Shown here one piece after another: positions 19,059 to 29,598 of a stretch of 64,000 nt of DNA. Numbering within the stretch: position 1 is the stretch's first letter; each line of letters opens with the position of its first letter. The stretch spans positions 64,107,662-64,171,661 of the forward strand of contig CM055097.1 in the NCBI GenBank assembly GCA_029204225.1, in the 5' to 3' direction. The notes beneath the pieces were generated by a model. The model searched no databases. It was given only the letters and a program-made list of their open reading frames with translations, and had not been told where the DNA came from. The position numbers were made by a program, and so were the translations under genes. The stretch is from Diphasiastrum complanatum. Its lineage: Eukaryota > Streptophyta > Lycopodiopsida > Lycopodiales > Lycopodiaceae.

Positions 19059-21632
19059 TCACCATATCCATGATAAGATCTCTTTGGTAGAGATCTCTTG
19101 CCAATGCCTTTGAAGAGTGCTCCACCAATATGCCACTATTATCATGGGCTTCCTCCATGCTTGATGATGATTTTTGCCTTGAAAGTTCCACTTGCATGAT
19201 GGATGCACCATAAATAGAGAAATCTGAGGCTTCCAAGCCTCATAAGGATCATGGAGATCAAGATCATAAGATGTGAAACAATGATGATTATCAAGATTAT
19301 GCTTTCTAGCTTGACTAGTCCACATACAATGAACTATATCCATGATGGATCTAATCTTGATATCAAAGACTATCTTGATCTTTTTTAGGCTAGTTACTCT
19401 CTCAAGGATGTAAGTGTCCACTTTGGATGCTTCACTTAATCTCAAGAGGAGTTTACAATTTGCCTCAAAACATGTGAAAACATGATTTTCAAAAAAGTGA
19501 GTACCAAGCTCAATCTTGTTCTTACTAGAACCAAGAGTATACTTTTGACAATACAATATCTTGCTTTCAAAAAGTATTGGAAACACATCTAAGTCAATAA
19601 TGACAAGAAACATGTCCATACCATAAGCATCATACATAACTAGTATAGCTTTTCTTGAACTTTGAGATCCAAAAAATTCAATGAAACAGGATAGCATTTC
19701 AAGCAAAGGAAGAGAAGCATATATGAATGTGTTGTAGTAGATACAACATGAAAGATGCCCCTCTTTGCCATGTAAGGTGAGCCATAAAGACTCGGCCATG
19801 CATCTTGAAGATCTTCTTGAAATCATATGAAGAAGAAACTCCTCCTCACACATTGGCCCCATCATAACTTGAATACCTTCAAAAAGGATAACTTGTGATG
19901 CTTCTTGAGAAGCCTTGATCTCGGCCACTTCCAAGATTGAATCTTCATGCAATATGACATCTCTATTCACCATCACATTTGAAATAGAGAGTGTAAAGAC
20001 ACTAAAGGCCTCCTTGATGGATGAGTATCCAATCATGATCCATGAGCTTGGATCATCCTTCCTTCTTGTTTCCAAGGGAATATATGCAAAGCAAGCACTA
20101 CCAAGTTCACTAAGGTGATCAACCTTAGGCTTCATCTTGAATAAAACTTCATATGGTGCTATTCCTTCAAGAGCTCCAATACTCCTCAAAGCTTTGATCT
20201 TCAATGAGAATTTCTTCTCAACATATGCTTTGAATAATAAGGAATAATCATACACCATAATACTTGAAGAGAGAAGATATGTGCATCTTGTGTAATCCTC
20301 CTCCTTTGAAATATTGGAAATATAAGAAACATCAAGAGAGTTTTCACTCTCACTTGGATCAAATTTGTAGATGCCTTCAAATCTTGATCCATATGCAAGG
20401 ATCTCACCATCCTTCTTAATCACACAATTGTCAATATTGAAATTGACATCAAAGCCACTATCAAGAAGTTGGCCAACACTTAAGATGTTCTTTGTAAGCT
20501 TTGGGACAAAAAGAACATTGTTGAGAAAGAGATCTTTAGAAGATGCAAGCTTCAAGGGAATAATCCCTACTCCTTCAATATTGCACTCATGCTTACTTGC
20601 AAAGTATATGGTCTTCTTGACTCCATCATAAGGCATAATAGATGAAAAAAAGTGCTTGGAGCCACACATATGTGAAGATGCTCCACTATCAATATACCAT
20701 GAGTCATCCTTGTTGAAGGTGGAAGAGGAGAAGCTTGATGCCAAAAGAGAGCCTTCTCCATCACTTGCAATATAGTCTTCTTTCTCATTGGTGATGTTGG
20801 CTTGATTGAGTTGATTCTTCTTCTTGAAGCAATTGGTGGCATAATGGCCTTTCTTGCCACAATAAAAGCACTTGATCATCTTCTTCTTGAGATTTGAATT
20901 AGAAGCATGAGAGGTATCCTCCTCCTCTCCATCTTGGTCTTTAGCTTTGTCATTAGAGAAATGATGGTGTTGCTTCTTACTCCTCTCTTTGTGCTTGGCA
21001 AATAGAACTTTGCCATCATCATGATTGAGTGATAGCTTGTCCATCCTCAAGAGTTTGTACTCTTGTCTTGATTCTTCAGAAATAAGCACACTTTGAAGGG
21101 CCTCCAAACTTGGTAGCTCCTCCTTAATAGCATATGATTGGACAAGGTTGTCATATTCATCTCTCAACCCATTGAGAATGACTTGTACTAGCTCACTTTG
21201 ATTGATTGAGTCACCAATACATGCAAGCTCTCTATGAATATCCTTGACTCTCAAAACATAATTAGATGCACTCTCATCACTCTTTTGACTACTTTGGAAT
21301 ATTTGATTTCTAAGAGTGAGGAGCCTAGAGGTGTTCTTAGCCTCATAGATGGACTTGAGACAATCCCAAGCTTCCTTGGATGTAGAACAATCACCAATCT
21401 CCCTCAATATCTCATTAGAGACATTCATCTTAATGTAGTGGAGAGCCATCCTAGCTCTCTTCTTGTATTTTTGTACTTCTTGAAGGACTTGAGGCTCCTC
21501 CTCAATCCCAAGTACAATGTCCATCACATCTTGGAGTATCAAGATGGACTCCATCCTCAACTTCCATATTGAATAATTGGAAGTAGACAATCTCTCACTT
21601 GGTTGCAACAAGTATGAACTCATTGAAGTCAT
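19059..21632 (-). CDS. Gag-protease-truncated integrase fusion of element A
   Basis: 857 codons, uninterrupted. A Gag domain of UBN2 type covers about residues 20-200. The CCHC zinc knuckle is Cys255, Cys258, His263 and Cys268. The protease core WYIDSGASSHMCG has its catalytic Asp at 315, followed by the usual LFVPKLTKNILSVGQL. Integrase is reduced to two scraps: a core piece around 465-483 (FKAYVEKKFSLKIKALRS) fused in frame to the C-terminal piece at 492-562 (APYEVLFKMKP...VNRDVILHED). The HHCC finger and complete DDE triad are gone. Residues about 570-857 match no RT motif, and YVDD and RNase H motifs are absent. The ATG at 21632 follows a 745-bp leader after the PBS. The product could make particles and mature Gag but not copy or integrate DNA. 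Confidence 0.9.
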   Translation of the reverse strand: MTSMSSYLLQPSERLSTSNYSIWKLRMESILILQDVMDIVLGIEEEPQVLQEVQKYKKRARMALHYIKMNVSNEILREIGDCSTSKEAWDCLKSIYEAKNTSRLLTLRNQIFQSSQKSDESASNYVLRVKDIHRELACIGDSINQSELVQVILNGLRDEYDNLVQSYAIKEELPSLEALQSVLISEESRQEYKLLRMDKLSLNHDDGKVLFAKHKERSKKQHHHFSNDKAKDQDGEEEDTSHASNSNLKKKMIKCFYCGKKGHYATNCFKKKNQLNQANITNEKEDYIASDGEGSLLASSFSSSTFNKDDSWYIDSGASSHMCGSKHFFSSIMPYDGVKKTIYFASKHECNIEGVGIIPLKLASSKDLFLNNVLFVPKLTKNILSVGQLLDSGFDVNFNIDNCVIKKDGEILAYGSRFEGIYKFDPSESENSLDVSYISNISKEEDYTRCTYLLSSSIMVYDYSLLFKAYVEKKFSLKIKALRSIGALEGIAPYEVLFKMKPKVDHLSELGSACFAYIPLETRRKDDPSSWIMIGYSSIKEAFSVFTLSISNVMVNRDVILHEDSILEVAEIKASQEASQVILFEGIQVMMGPMCEEEFLLHMISRRSSRCMAESLWLTLHGKEGHLSCCIYYNTFIYASLPLLEMLSCFIEFFGSQSSRKAILVMYDAYGMDMFLVIIDLDVFPILFESKILYCQKYTLGSSKNKIELGTHFFENHVFTCFEANCKLLLRLSEASKVDTYILERVTSLKKIKIVFDIKIRSIMDIVHCMWTSQARKHNLDNHHCFTSYDLDLHDPYEAWKPQISLFMVHPSCKWNFQGKNHHQAWRKPMIIVAYWWSTLQRHWQEISTKEILSWIW

Positions 21633-22376
21633 GTAAAGTGGAGATAAATAAAAGTGATGAACAAAAAATGTTGCTTCTCTCTCACTATAGGATCCAATAA
21701 TGGTGTGCTACCATCTCCTATGCAAGATCTTGCAACAAACTGTGAGATGATTCTCACTAGCTATCTCAATCTCTCCAAAACTAGATCTACTTCACATCAC
21801 ATGATGGAGTATGGGCAAATTTAGGATCAAACACTCTTAGCACGTGTGAAATACACTAAGAAACCAAATTTGACTCAAATACAATGATATTGCATGAAAC
21901 AAAATGGCTAAGATCTCAAAACAGTGCCTAGATCACATATAGATGAGATTGGTAAGCATTCAACTGTGATTTTGGATCAAACAAGCAATCTTTTGACCAA
22001 ACCAAATGTGTCCACCCAGGTCTAGGTGCCCTACCTAACCCTCTTCAAAAGCTTATAACTTTTGATTGGCTCAACCAAATGGAATGAAACTGATTGCATC
22101 AGAAACTAGACAAAAATAGCTTCAAAACAAGCTATCTAGCAAGATTTTTGGATCAAACATGAAAGAGAACTCCCAAACTGAAATTGGATGTTCCTCACAC
22201 GTGTCTGAGCACCTGATTCCGTACAGTACCAGGTCAGACCCAATCAATGTCCTTTTGATCTCTTTTGATCCAAAATTGAACAAGATAGCTAGGAAAATGG
22301 GCCTTGACAATTTCTAGCTCAAGATTGATGAAACTTTTCCACTTAGATGGATCAAAATGCATGGTAACCTTAGGTA

Positions 22377-22389
22377 GGCTCTGATACCA
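22377..22389 (-). other. Primer binding site of element A
   Basis: The minus strand reads TGGTATCAGAGCC, directly adjoining the LTR end TTCAACA with no spacer. It matches the 3' end of initiator Met-tRNA. Confidence 0.93.
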
Positions 22390-23198
22390 TGTTGAATTTC
22401 ACACGTGTGGATTGTCCACTACATGTACTTGTGATTCCCTAAGGTGTGTAGATGCACCAAGATCAAGACTAGATTGAGATTCAAGATCTATCTTTGATTC
22501 TATGGCAAAAACACACTACTACATGCATTCAATCACTTCCAACTCTCACTCACACGTGTGGGAAGTGTTCCAAAAGTATTCTAAGTAAAAACAAGCTGCT
22601 CTCCTCGGGTAGAGAGAGAAAAACCATCAAGAGCTCTCGGGTAGAGAGAGAAAGCTAGAAATTCAATGACACTCAAAATCCACTCAATCTCAAAATCAAT
22701 TAGATCCAAAAGGAGGAGTACAATGATACTAATAGATTCATGAGCTACCACTATGCTTAACTATGATTGGATCACACTTTGCCACCTCTTAATCCTATTG
22801 GACCATTGATCCATGCACCTCTAAATTCTATTGGACTATATTCAAGCACACCTCAATTTTCTATTGGACCTCACAAGGTTCCACCTCTAAATCCTATTGG
22901 ACCTCTTAAGCTTCATCAAACAAAAGCATGACACTTGTCTACACTCTAATTGGCACAAGTTTGGCTCAATATTGGCATTACAAGTGGAAATGGATAATGT
23001 GCCATCTATGCCAAATTTGACCCTATCAACATCCTACACCTGAATGCTTGACTATGAAATTCTATGAGACCCCTATATCAAACATTTTGATTTACTTTAC
23101 AATTCTCCACACGTGGGAACATCCTCCACACATGTGAGATTCACTTACAAACTTCTATCATAAAAAATACCAAGCTAGATTTTTGCCAATTTCTCACA
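22390..23198 (-). repeat. 5' LTR of element A
   Basis: Same ends and length as 18124-18932. It carries the element promoter for minus-strand transcription; no convincing TATA position was assigned. Confidence 0.95.
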
Positions 23199-23203
23199 TG
23201 GTC
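23199..23203. repeat. Target site duplication of element A (right)
   Basis: TGGTC, matching 18119-18123. Confidence 0.92.
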
Positions 23204-23354
23204 TTCATCTCCACTTTGCAAGCCTCTTTTCAGTTGAATCTTTCTAAATAAAGAAAATAAATGTTATGCACCAATTGAAAAGTAAGAAGAGTAGCTGTAA
23301 ATGGATAATCTTATCCTCTATACATTTGATCAAAAACATGTAATAGGACAATAC

Positions 23355-24100
23355 CATAGACTACATGGCTTTCAATAAGATCATTGTCAACAACCAATAA
23401 CCCAGCACCCCAAATTAGACAAAGCCAACATTTTCTCCAAACTTGATCTATGCTTATGCTAGTACTAGATTCACGTACTCCAATGATGAATATAAAATTG
23501 CGCTTTACACTTCCTCTAGCCTTTATGAAATATGTTTTATCTCCTCTAAACTTACTATTGGTCTCCTCACATTTTAATTCATCCTAAACGATGTGTTAAA
23601 ACCTTCAGTTGGCACCTATGTGCTAGTCATCCTTTATTGCATTATCATCTACAACACCAGTTTCATTTCTCATATTGACCATTTGCATGTTTGACTATGA
23701 CTCCTCTCATATCACAAAATCTATGGTAAGATATGTAGAGTGCGTTTGTTACTTTTGACATTGAGTTTTGGGATTTATTGTTTCTATAGAAATAATTTGT
23801 CTTTATCCTACAAAAGTCCAACGTGTGTAATCTTGGCCTTTACCCATTGATGACCATAGCATTTATGTGTTCTCAAGACTTGCCACTCATTTTTAAACAC
23901 CTATTTCTCACATTGTAATTTTTGTCTCACCCTTTTGCTTCTTCACAAAAAAGCTCTTTTTATTTGGCCTGTGAAGTGGGTCTTATAGAGCCTTTGCTCA
24001 CCACTAATCTATTCTTTGCTTGCCAAACTTTGTCAGGCCATTCATTGTTGAGATTGATGGTAGAATAGGTGAGTCTCCTTTGCCAACAACATTATGACAT
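23355..24100 (+). pseudogene. Highly decayed gypsy RT/connection
   Basis: Reading across frames on the plus strand recovers a gypsy pol outline in the right order. An LNKI-V-N start (about 23370) is followed by DEYKIALYTSS near 23490, an LNDVLKPSVGTYV stretch near 23600, then I-SWPLPID near 23830 and LPNFVRPFIVEIDG near 24030. The catalytic loop is lost and stops are frequent. It is the flank into which element A inserted. Confidence 0.45.
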
Positions 24101-25687
24101 TGCTTATGACTTTTGAAGACTATGTTGAGTTTAAACTCCCATCTATCATCTATTGGAGGCCATTTGGTGCTCCCAAAGCTCCCTTGATCATCTCATGTTG
24201 CAATGTTATTGACCTAGCATGAAGCGCACCTTTTTTTGACTCATACACAGTTGCTCCTTTTGTGCCCACAATAGCTGTTTCAAGGATAAGGCTCCAAGAG
24301 CTTTACATCACTAGCTCGCTTCTCATTGGTAGTGAATAGATATCTTGAAGGATCTCATCTTGTGGCTGCATTAAACTCATCAAGGACATCATTCTTGCTT
24401 GATTATGCTAGACTAGTTTTCAAAGCAAATATATTTCATTTTCTTTCACAATACTACCGAGTAGTGTGCACACTAATTCCTTGTAAATTATGAATACCTA
24501 ATTTTGCAATTCTTGATTTCTTCTGTCTATAGTGATTGTGAAATTTGAATATTCGAGTGTGAAAATAGTGATGACATGTATTTGGAAATTGTGAATACAT
24601 AATTATAAGATCATGAATTCACAATATATATCATTTTTTATTACTGTTGGATTTATTCCTTCTACTCTCCTAAATCCCATTTTTAATCTGCCTCCATTCT
24701 TGTTGCAAATTTACTAACATTGTCACGCAGCCTGCATATTTACACGCAAGTTCGCACAGACGAATAAAAGGCGAAAGAATCACGAACATTGTGTTTTTAC
24801 ACAGGTTATGGCGACAAGCGAAAAGGGGACACTATCTTATAGAATGCCGAAGGTGCCCTAAAAGCTAAGGCACCCTGAAAATCTTATCCTAGGGCCATTC
24901 GTAAGAGTGACCCACTTTTCGCATCATCACCAATGTTCACTTCAGCACTAGCTGACGTTGCACCCTTTTTATGCTCACTCCATGCAGTTGCGCTAACAGA
25001 TTGGACAACGATTGCAACCACCCACGATCTCCTACAGACAACACATCCACTCTGTACTTTCACATCTGCACACCTGTAATGTTATGTATATATATTGGAT
25101 ACCATTCGTGTATTTGATTTTTGAGAGAGTTAGATGAGAAGCGAGATAAGAAGAGACTAAGTGAAGAGGTTTCATTCCTCATTACAGACAAAATAAGCTT
25201 CGTAGGGCCCGCGGTTTTGTCCACTATTGTATTGTGCTCTGCCACATTATTAACTTGTACACACGATATACTTAATCTGATATAGCTCTTTGTTCTGCAT
25301 TCAGATCTGTGTTAATATTGCTATGCTTGTTCTTCATTTTATCTGATCTTTCTAGTTGCTCTTTCTAGTAATAGACGATCAACTTTTAGTCTTGTCTTTC
25401 ACGAATAATTCGCGACTAATTATCAGTCGAGCACAATCTAGCTCTTCGCGAATCATTCGCAACAAATTATTCATCTAGCGCTTCATCCATTTAATGTTTG
25501 GCTACGTAATCTAAAATGACTGTGATTTCTATCACTAAAGTTCTCTTCATTCTGATAGGCGTAGTCATGCTTGCGGAGAGAGTCAAATAATTCATTCCGC
25601 TGCGCACGAACTTTTTTTGTTCAAGTTCGCTTCTCGTTCGTTTCTTGTTCGAGTTCGTTTCTCGTTCGTGTTCGTCATTTATTCTTC

Positions 25688-25732
<45 letters not shown>

Positions 25733-27016
25733 AATTACAATATGTTTCGGTGTTTTTTTAATCTTGATATCCTATTTTATTGCAATACTTATTCAATGAT
25801 TTTATCATGAGAAAGAGTTGTATGAATGCATGACATCTTCAAAGAGGTTATGGCTTTGTATAGTTGATTTTTTTTTTTCAAGACATTCACAAATCACCAT
25901 AATCCCCAATGCCATGTTGAACTAGCCTAGATATGCTACTTCAATCATTCTCTAATCTAATTCTACTAAATTTTTAAAGTCTTCAAAAACATGTATTGGA
26001 AATACACATTTTATTGTACTTAAATATTACACAAATTTGTAGTATGAAGTTGTGAATTAATAAGTAGAATAATTTTTAACATAATGATTCATAAAATATC
26101 TAGTTCATCAATCTACATTCTCTTTAGTACTCATTGAACTTATTTGACATCAAACTAAAATCATAAACTAATGTCATAAATTTTTAATGATCAATAAAAT
26201 ACTAGCTAAGTCCTCAACTACGTCAAATGAAGGTTGTTGATAACAATTAGGAGACTATTTGATACTTTTTGGCATAGGCTACAGTAGATGACATGTGTCT
26301 TTTGAGCACAAATTTTTTCTTTTCTTTTCGATTGTTACAAATTCTATCTGCATCACCTCCCCCCTTTTTAATTTCCAATGATTTGAATGCTTTTTTAGTT
26401 TAAGCATATGTGTGCACAACAAAGCTTCTCACAAATTGTTCGGATCAAACTTCAAACCTTGAAGTAAGTAAAGAAAATGTCAACCAATATGCCACATTTC
26501 TATGACCATCATGTCTTCAAAAAAGTAATCAATTATACTCCAATCTTACTCAATAATGTATTCTTATTTAAAATCTTTACGAAAACTAGGAAGGTGATTG
26601 GAGAAGATCACAAGAAGCCTTGGCTTGAAAGTAAATGAAGTCTTAACAAATGCAATAGTATGAAACGACAATATAAAAACTAAAGACTGAAAATGGCACA
26701 ATCCAATCCCTTTGAAGCAATAAGTAGGTCATTCATATTAGTTATTTCAATACAACAATATCCAAAAGTTCAAGTTTTTTTAAATTTTGATGTAATAACA
26801 TCACTGATGAGTTATTTTTGTCCAAATAATGCCTCAATCTCATAGAGTCAACTCAAGATAGTTTTGTTTATTAGCCCATACAACTAGCCCATACAACTAG
26901 AAAAGACTCCCGAAGTAAAACTGAACTCATATAAGATAGTAACGAGAGTGTCTATATAATTGAGCTTAATTGTAGTGAATATTCATTCATATTTGAAGAT
27001 GATTTGTGTTCTATAT
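24101..27016. other. Intergenic stretch, no gene recognised
   Basis: AT-rich with a CT microsatellite at 25692-25728, preceded by TTCG-rich DNA (25390-25680) containing repeated TTCGTTTC-like words. A TATA-like run is at 25083-25095. It may include LTR debris, but no ends or coding motifs could be assigned. Confidence 0.5.
25692..25728. repeat. (CT)n microsatellite
   Basis: About 18 CT units. Confidence 0.95.
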
Positions 27017-27638
27017 TGCTGGAGGGTTTGCGGATCCCAAGGCAACCCTAACCCTAGTTAATAAGTGAGAGGGATTTGGCACCCTACGTGTGTAAGTCCA
27101 ACCTAATGATCACATAGTTATTTGATTGATTAGTTAAAAGTTAATAAAGGACTTTAGGCCTTTTTGCGGGACTTTTAATGTCGCAGGGCCTAATTGTCAA
27201 GTTAGTGAATAAAGTTGGGTTTCCCTCCAATTTTGATGGTTCCCACACTTTTTTGAATTTGAATAAAAAGAGAGGCAAGACTGGACCAATAGGATTCAGA
27301 GGCCAGGGTCCTCCTCTCTACTATAAAAAGGGACCAACTCGAGTTGTTCCTCAAGTTCATTTCCTCATTTCAATAAAGCAGATTGGTTCTCTTTAGAAAT
27401 GGCTTGATGAATGTCCTTGCTCTTCCTTTCTTTGCCTCCATTTCTCATGCTTTCTTTGGTATTTGCTAATTGTTGGATTTGATCATTATTGGGATTGCTA
27501 TTTCTTATGCTTTTTGTGAGAGAGAAAGGGAGAGAGAGAAGAGTAAGCTTCTATCATTGTTGTGGATTTAGGGTTAATGGAAGTAGGGTTAATGGATGTA
27601 GTGTTAATGCTTAGTGTTAATGGATGTTAGTGTTAGAA
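27017..27638 (+). repeat. Solo LTR-like repeat, copy 1
   Basis: Starts TGCTGGAGGGTTTGCGG. It has a TATA box (CTATAAAAAGGG, near 27320) and a purine-rich GAGAGAG stretch near 27520-27540, and ends around GTTAGTGTTAGAA. It is collinear with 39543-40326, and its first 300 bp match the inverted copy at 40335-40643. No internal retroelement sequence adjoins it, so it is either a solo LTR or a fragment. Confidence 0.7.
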
Positions 27639-28658
27639 CCTCCATTCATGTTGAAATCTGAACTATACTATCGCTCTCATGGGAACGAACCTCCGCATGA
27701 CAACTAACTCCGTCTCTTTGATGCTAGATTGACTAGATCTTGGATTCAGGTTAGGCAAGGAAAGAAACCCACTACATATACTCCTCTAGACACCAAGATC
27801 ATTCAATGACTCTTTCTTGAGAGAATCATGAAATTGAGAAAAAGGTAATGATCATTTAACATGCAAATTCAAAAGAGTGGACATATAGAGCACACTAGGG
27901 AAAATCTTCGTGTAGGCAAGGAAATTGTGTTGAGTGATTGAATGTGGTTTATGGCCAAAATTGTAGCTTGTATTTCTTTTATTTATCAATTTTGAATGGA
28001 TTTAAATGCCATGTTAAACTTGACAACAATAATGATAGTAAAAAGTTGTCAACATTGTCTCTAGTAGTGAGCAACATAGCTTATTACTTATCACTATATT
28101 ATATTCCCTATAAATTGATTGGCATCTTCACAATGACAAGCCATCATAACAAGAAACCTGAATTATACGAGATTATGGTAGTCAAAGATAGTGAATGTGT
28201 CTCAAATTTGAAAAGCATATGATTTTCTAAAGTTTTAGCATCTGCACAAAGGTAAATTTAAGTAATCTGAAGCTCCTTTGCAAGTACCCACTTTTCAATA
28301 CCTACCAATATCTCAATAGACCTACAAGCAAAGTATTTCTATATATCCTAATACGCCAACAAAAACTTAAATTATGCAATAAGAAAGCTCTCCTCATGTT
28401 CAATGTATTGATGTTACATGTTTTGACTTTAAAGTGCATCATCAAGCTCAAACCACCATGAAGTCACTTTCTCGACTCAACGGTAGAGACTACCAACTGT
28501 CTCCGCATCTTCAAATCTTATTGCATACCATATTTTTGTATCTAACTTCTGTCCCTTCAAGGCTATGAATACATTGTAAGTAATTATTTTAGAATCAAAT
28601 TTTATTAGGTATCACAATCTCTCCCTCTAATTCAAAATACTTGTCAAGAAACATCAGG
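27639..28658. other. Intergenic stretch, no gene recognised
   Basis: AT-rich, with a 94-codon chance frame at 27938-28222. It ends at the CTCCC target duplication of element B. Confidence 0.55.
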
Positions 28659-28663
28659 CTCCC
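28659..28663. repeat. Target site duplication of element B (left)
   Basis: CTCCC, matched exactly at 33739-33743. Confidence 0.9.
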
Positions 28664-29472
28664 TGTTGAATTTCACACGTGTGGATTGTCCACTACATGT
28701 ACTTGTGATCTCCTAAGGTGTGTAGATGCACCAAGATCAAGACTAGATTGAGATTCAAGATCTATCTTTGATTCTATGGCAAAAACACACTACTACATGC
28801 ATTCAATCACTTCCAACTCTCACTCACACATGTGGGAAGTGTTCCAAAAGTATTCTAAGTAAAAACAAGCTACTCTCCTCGGGTAGAGAGAGAAAAACCA
28901 TCATGAGCTCTCGGGTAGAGAGAGAAAGCTAGAAATTCAATGACACTCAAAATCCACTCAATCTCAAAATCAATTAGATCCAAAAGGAGGAGTACAATGA
29001 TACTAATAGATTCATGAGCTACCACTATGCTTAACTATGATTGGATCACACTTTTCCACCTCTTAATCCTATTGGACCATTGATCCATGCACCTCTAAAT
29101 TCTATTGGACTATATTCAAGCACACCTCAATTTTCTATTGGACCTCACAAGGTTCCACCTCTAAATCCTATTGGACCTCTTAAGCTTCATCAAACAAAAG
29201 CATGACACTTGTCTACACTCTAATTGGCACAAGTTTGGCTCAATATTGGCATTACAAGTGGAAATGGATAATGTGCCATCTATGCCAAATTTGACCCTAT
29301 CAACATCCTACACCTAAATGCTTGACTATGAAATTCTATGAGACCCCTATATCAAACATTTTGATTTACTTTACAATTCTCCACACGTGGGAACATCCTC
29401 CACACATGTGAGATTCACTTACAAACTTCTATCATAAAAAATACCAAGCTAGATTTTTGCCAATTTCTCACA
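28664..29472 (-). repeat. 3' LTR of element B
   Basis: 809 bp with the same ends as the A LTRs. The second CACGTG palindrome of the A LTR is changed to CACATG here. Confidence 0.95.
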
Positions 29473-29486
29473 CTCCTCCTCAAAAA
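29473..29486 (-). other. Polypurine tract of element B
   Basis: Identical to that of element A (minus strand ...GAGGAGGAG next to the LTR). Confidence 0.85.
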
Positions 29487-29598
29487 GTAGCTTGGAAAGG
29501 TACTAGATCACTTGAGAAGTTTGTAAATCTTTTTGAGTGGATCCTTTGGTATGCATAAGAAGTGAAGATCAGCCAAGGGATCCATCATAGCAGCACCC

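Larger units (their letters stand above)
18124..23198 (-). mobile_element. Element A: non-autonomous copia-type LTR retrotransposon
   Basis: A complete 5,075-bp element. LTRs are 18124-18932 and 22390-23198 (809 bp each). PBS lies at 22377-22389, directly against the 5' LTR, and the polypurine tract at 18933-18946. A perfect 5-bp target duplication TGGTC sits at 18119-18123 and 23199-23203. By eye the two LTRs differ only at two adjacent sites (18170-18171 against 22436-22437), so the insertion is recent. The single long ORF encodes Gag, protease and scraps of integrase but no reverse transcriptase, so movement needs a helper in trans. Element B is the same length and nearly identical. Confidence 0.95.

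Noticed and set aside
19045-19236. 63-codon frame overlapping the 3' end of the copia ORF (and its copy at 29585)
   Set aside because: Different frame of the same DNA with no motif; its identity in A and B only reflects their overall identity.
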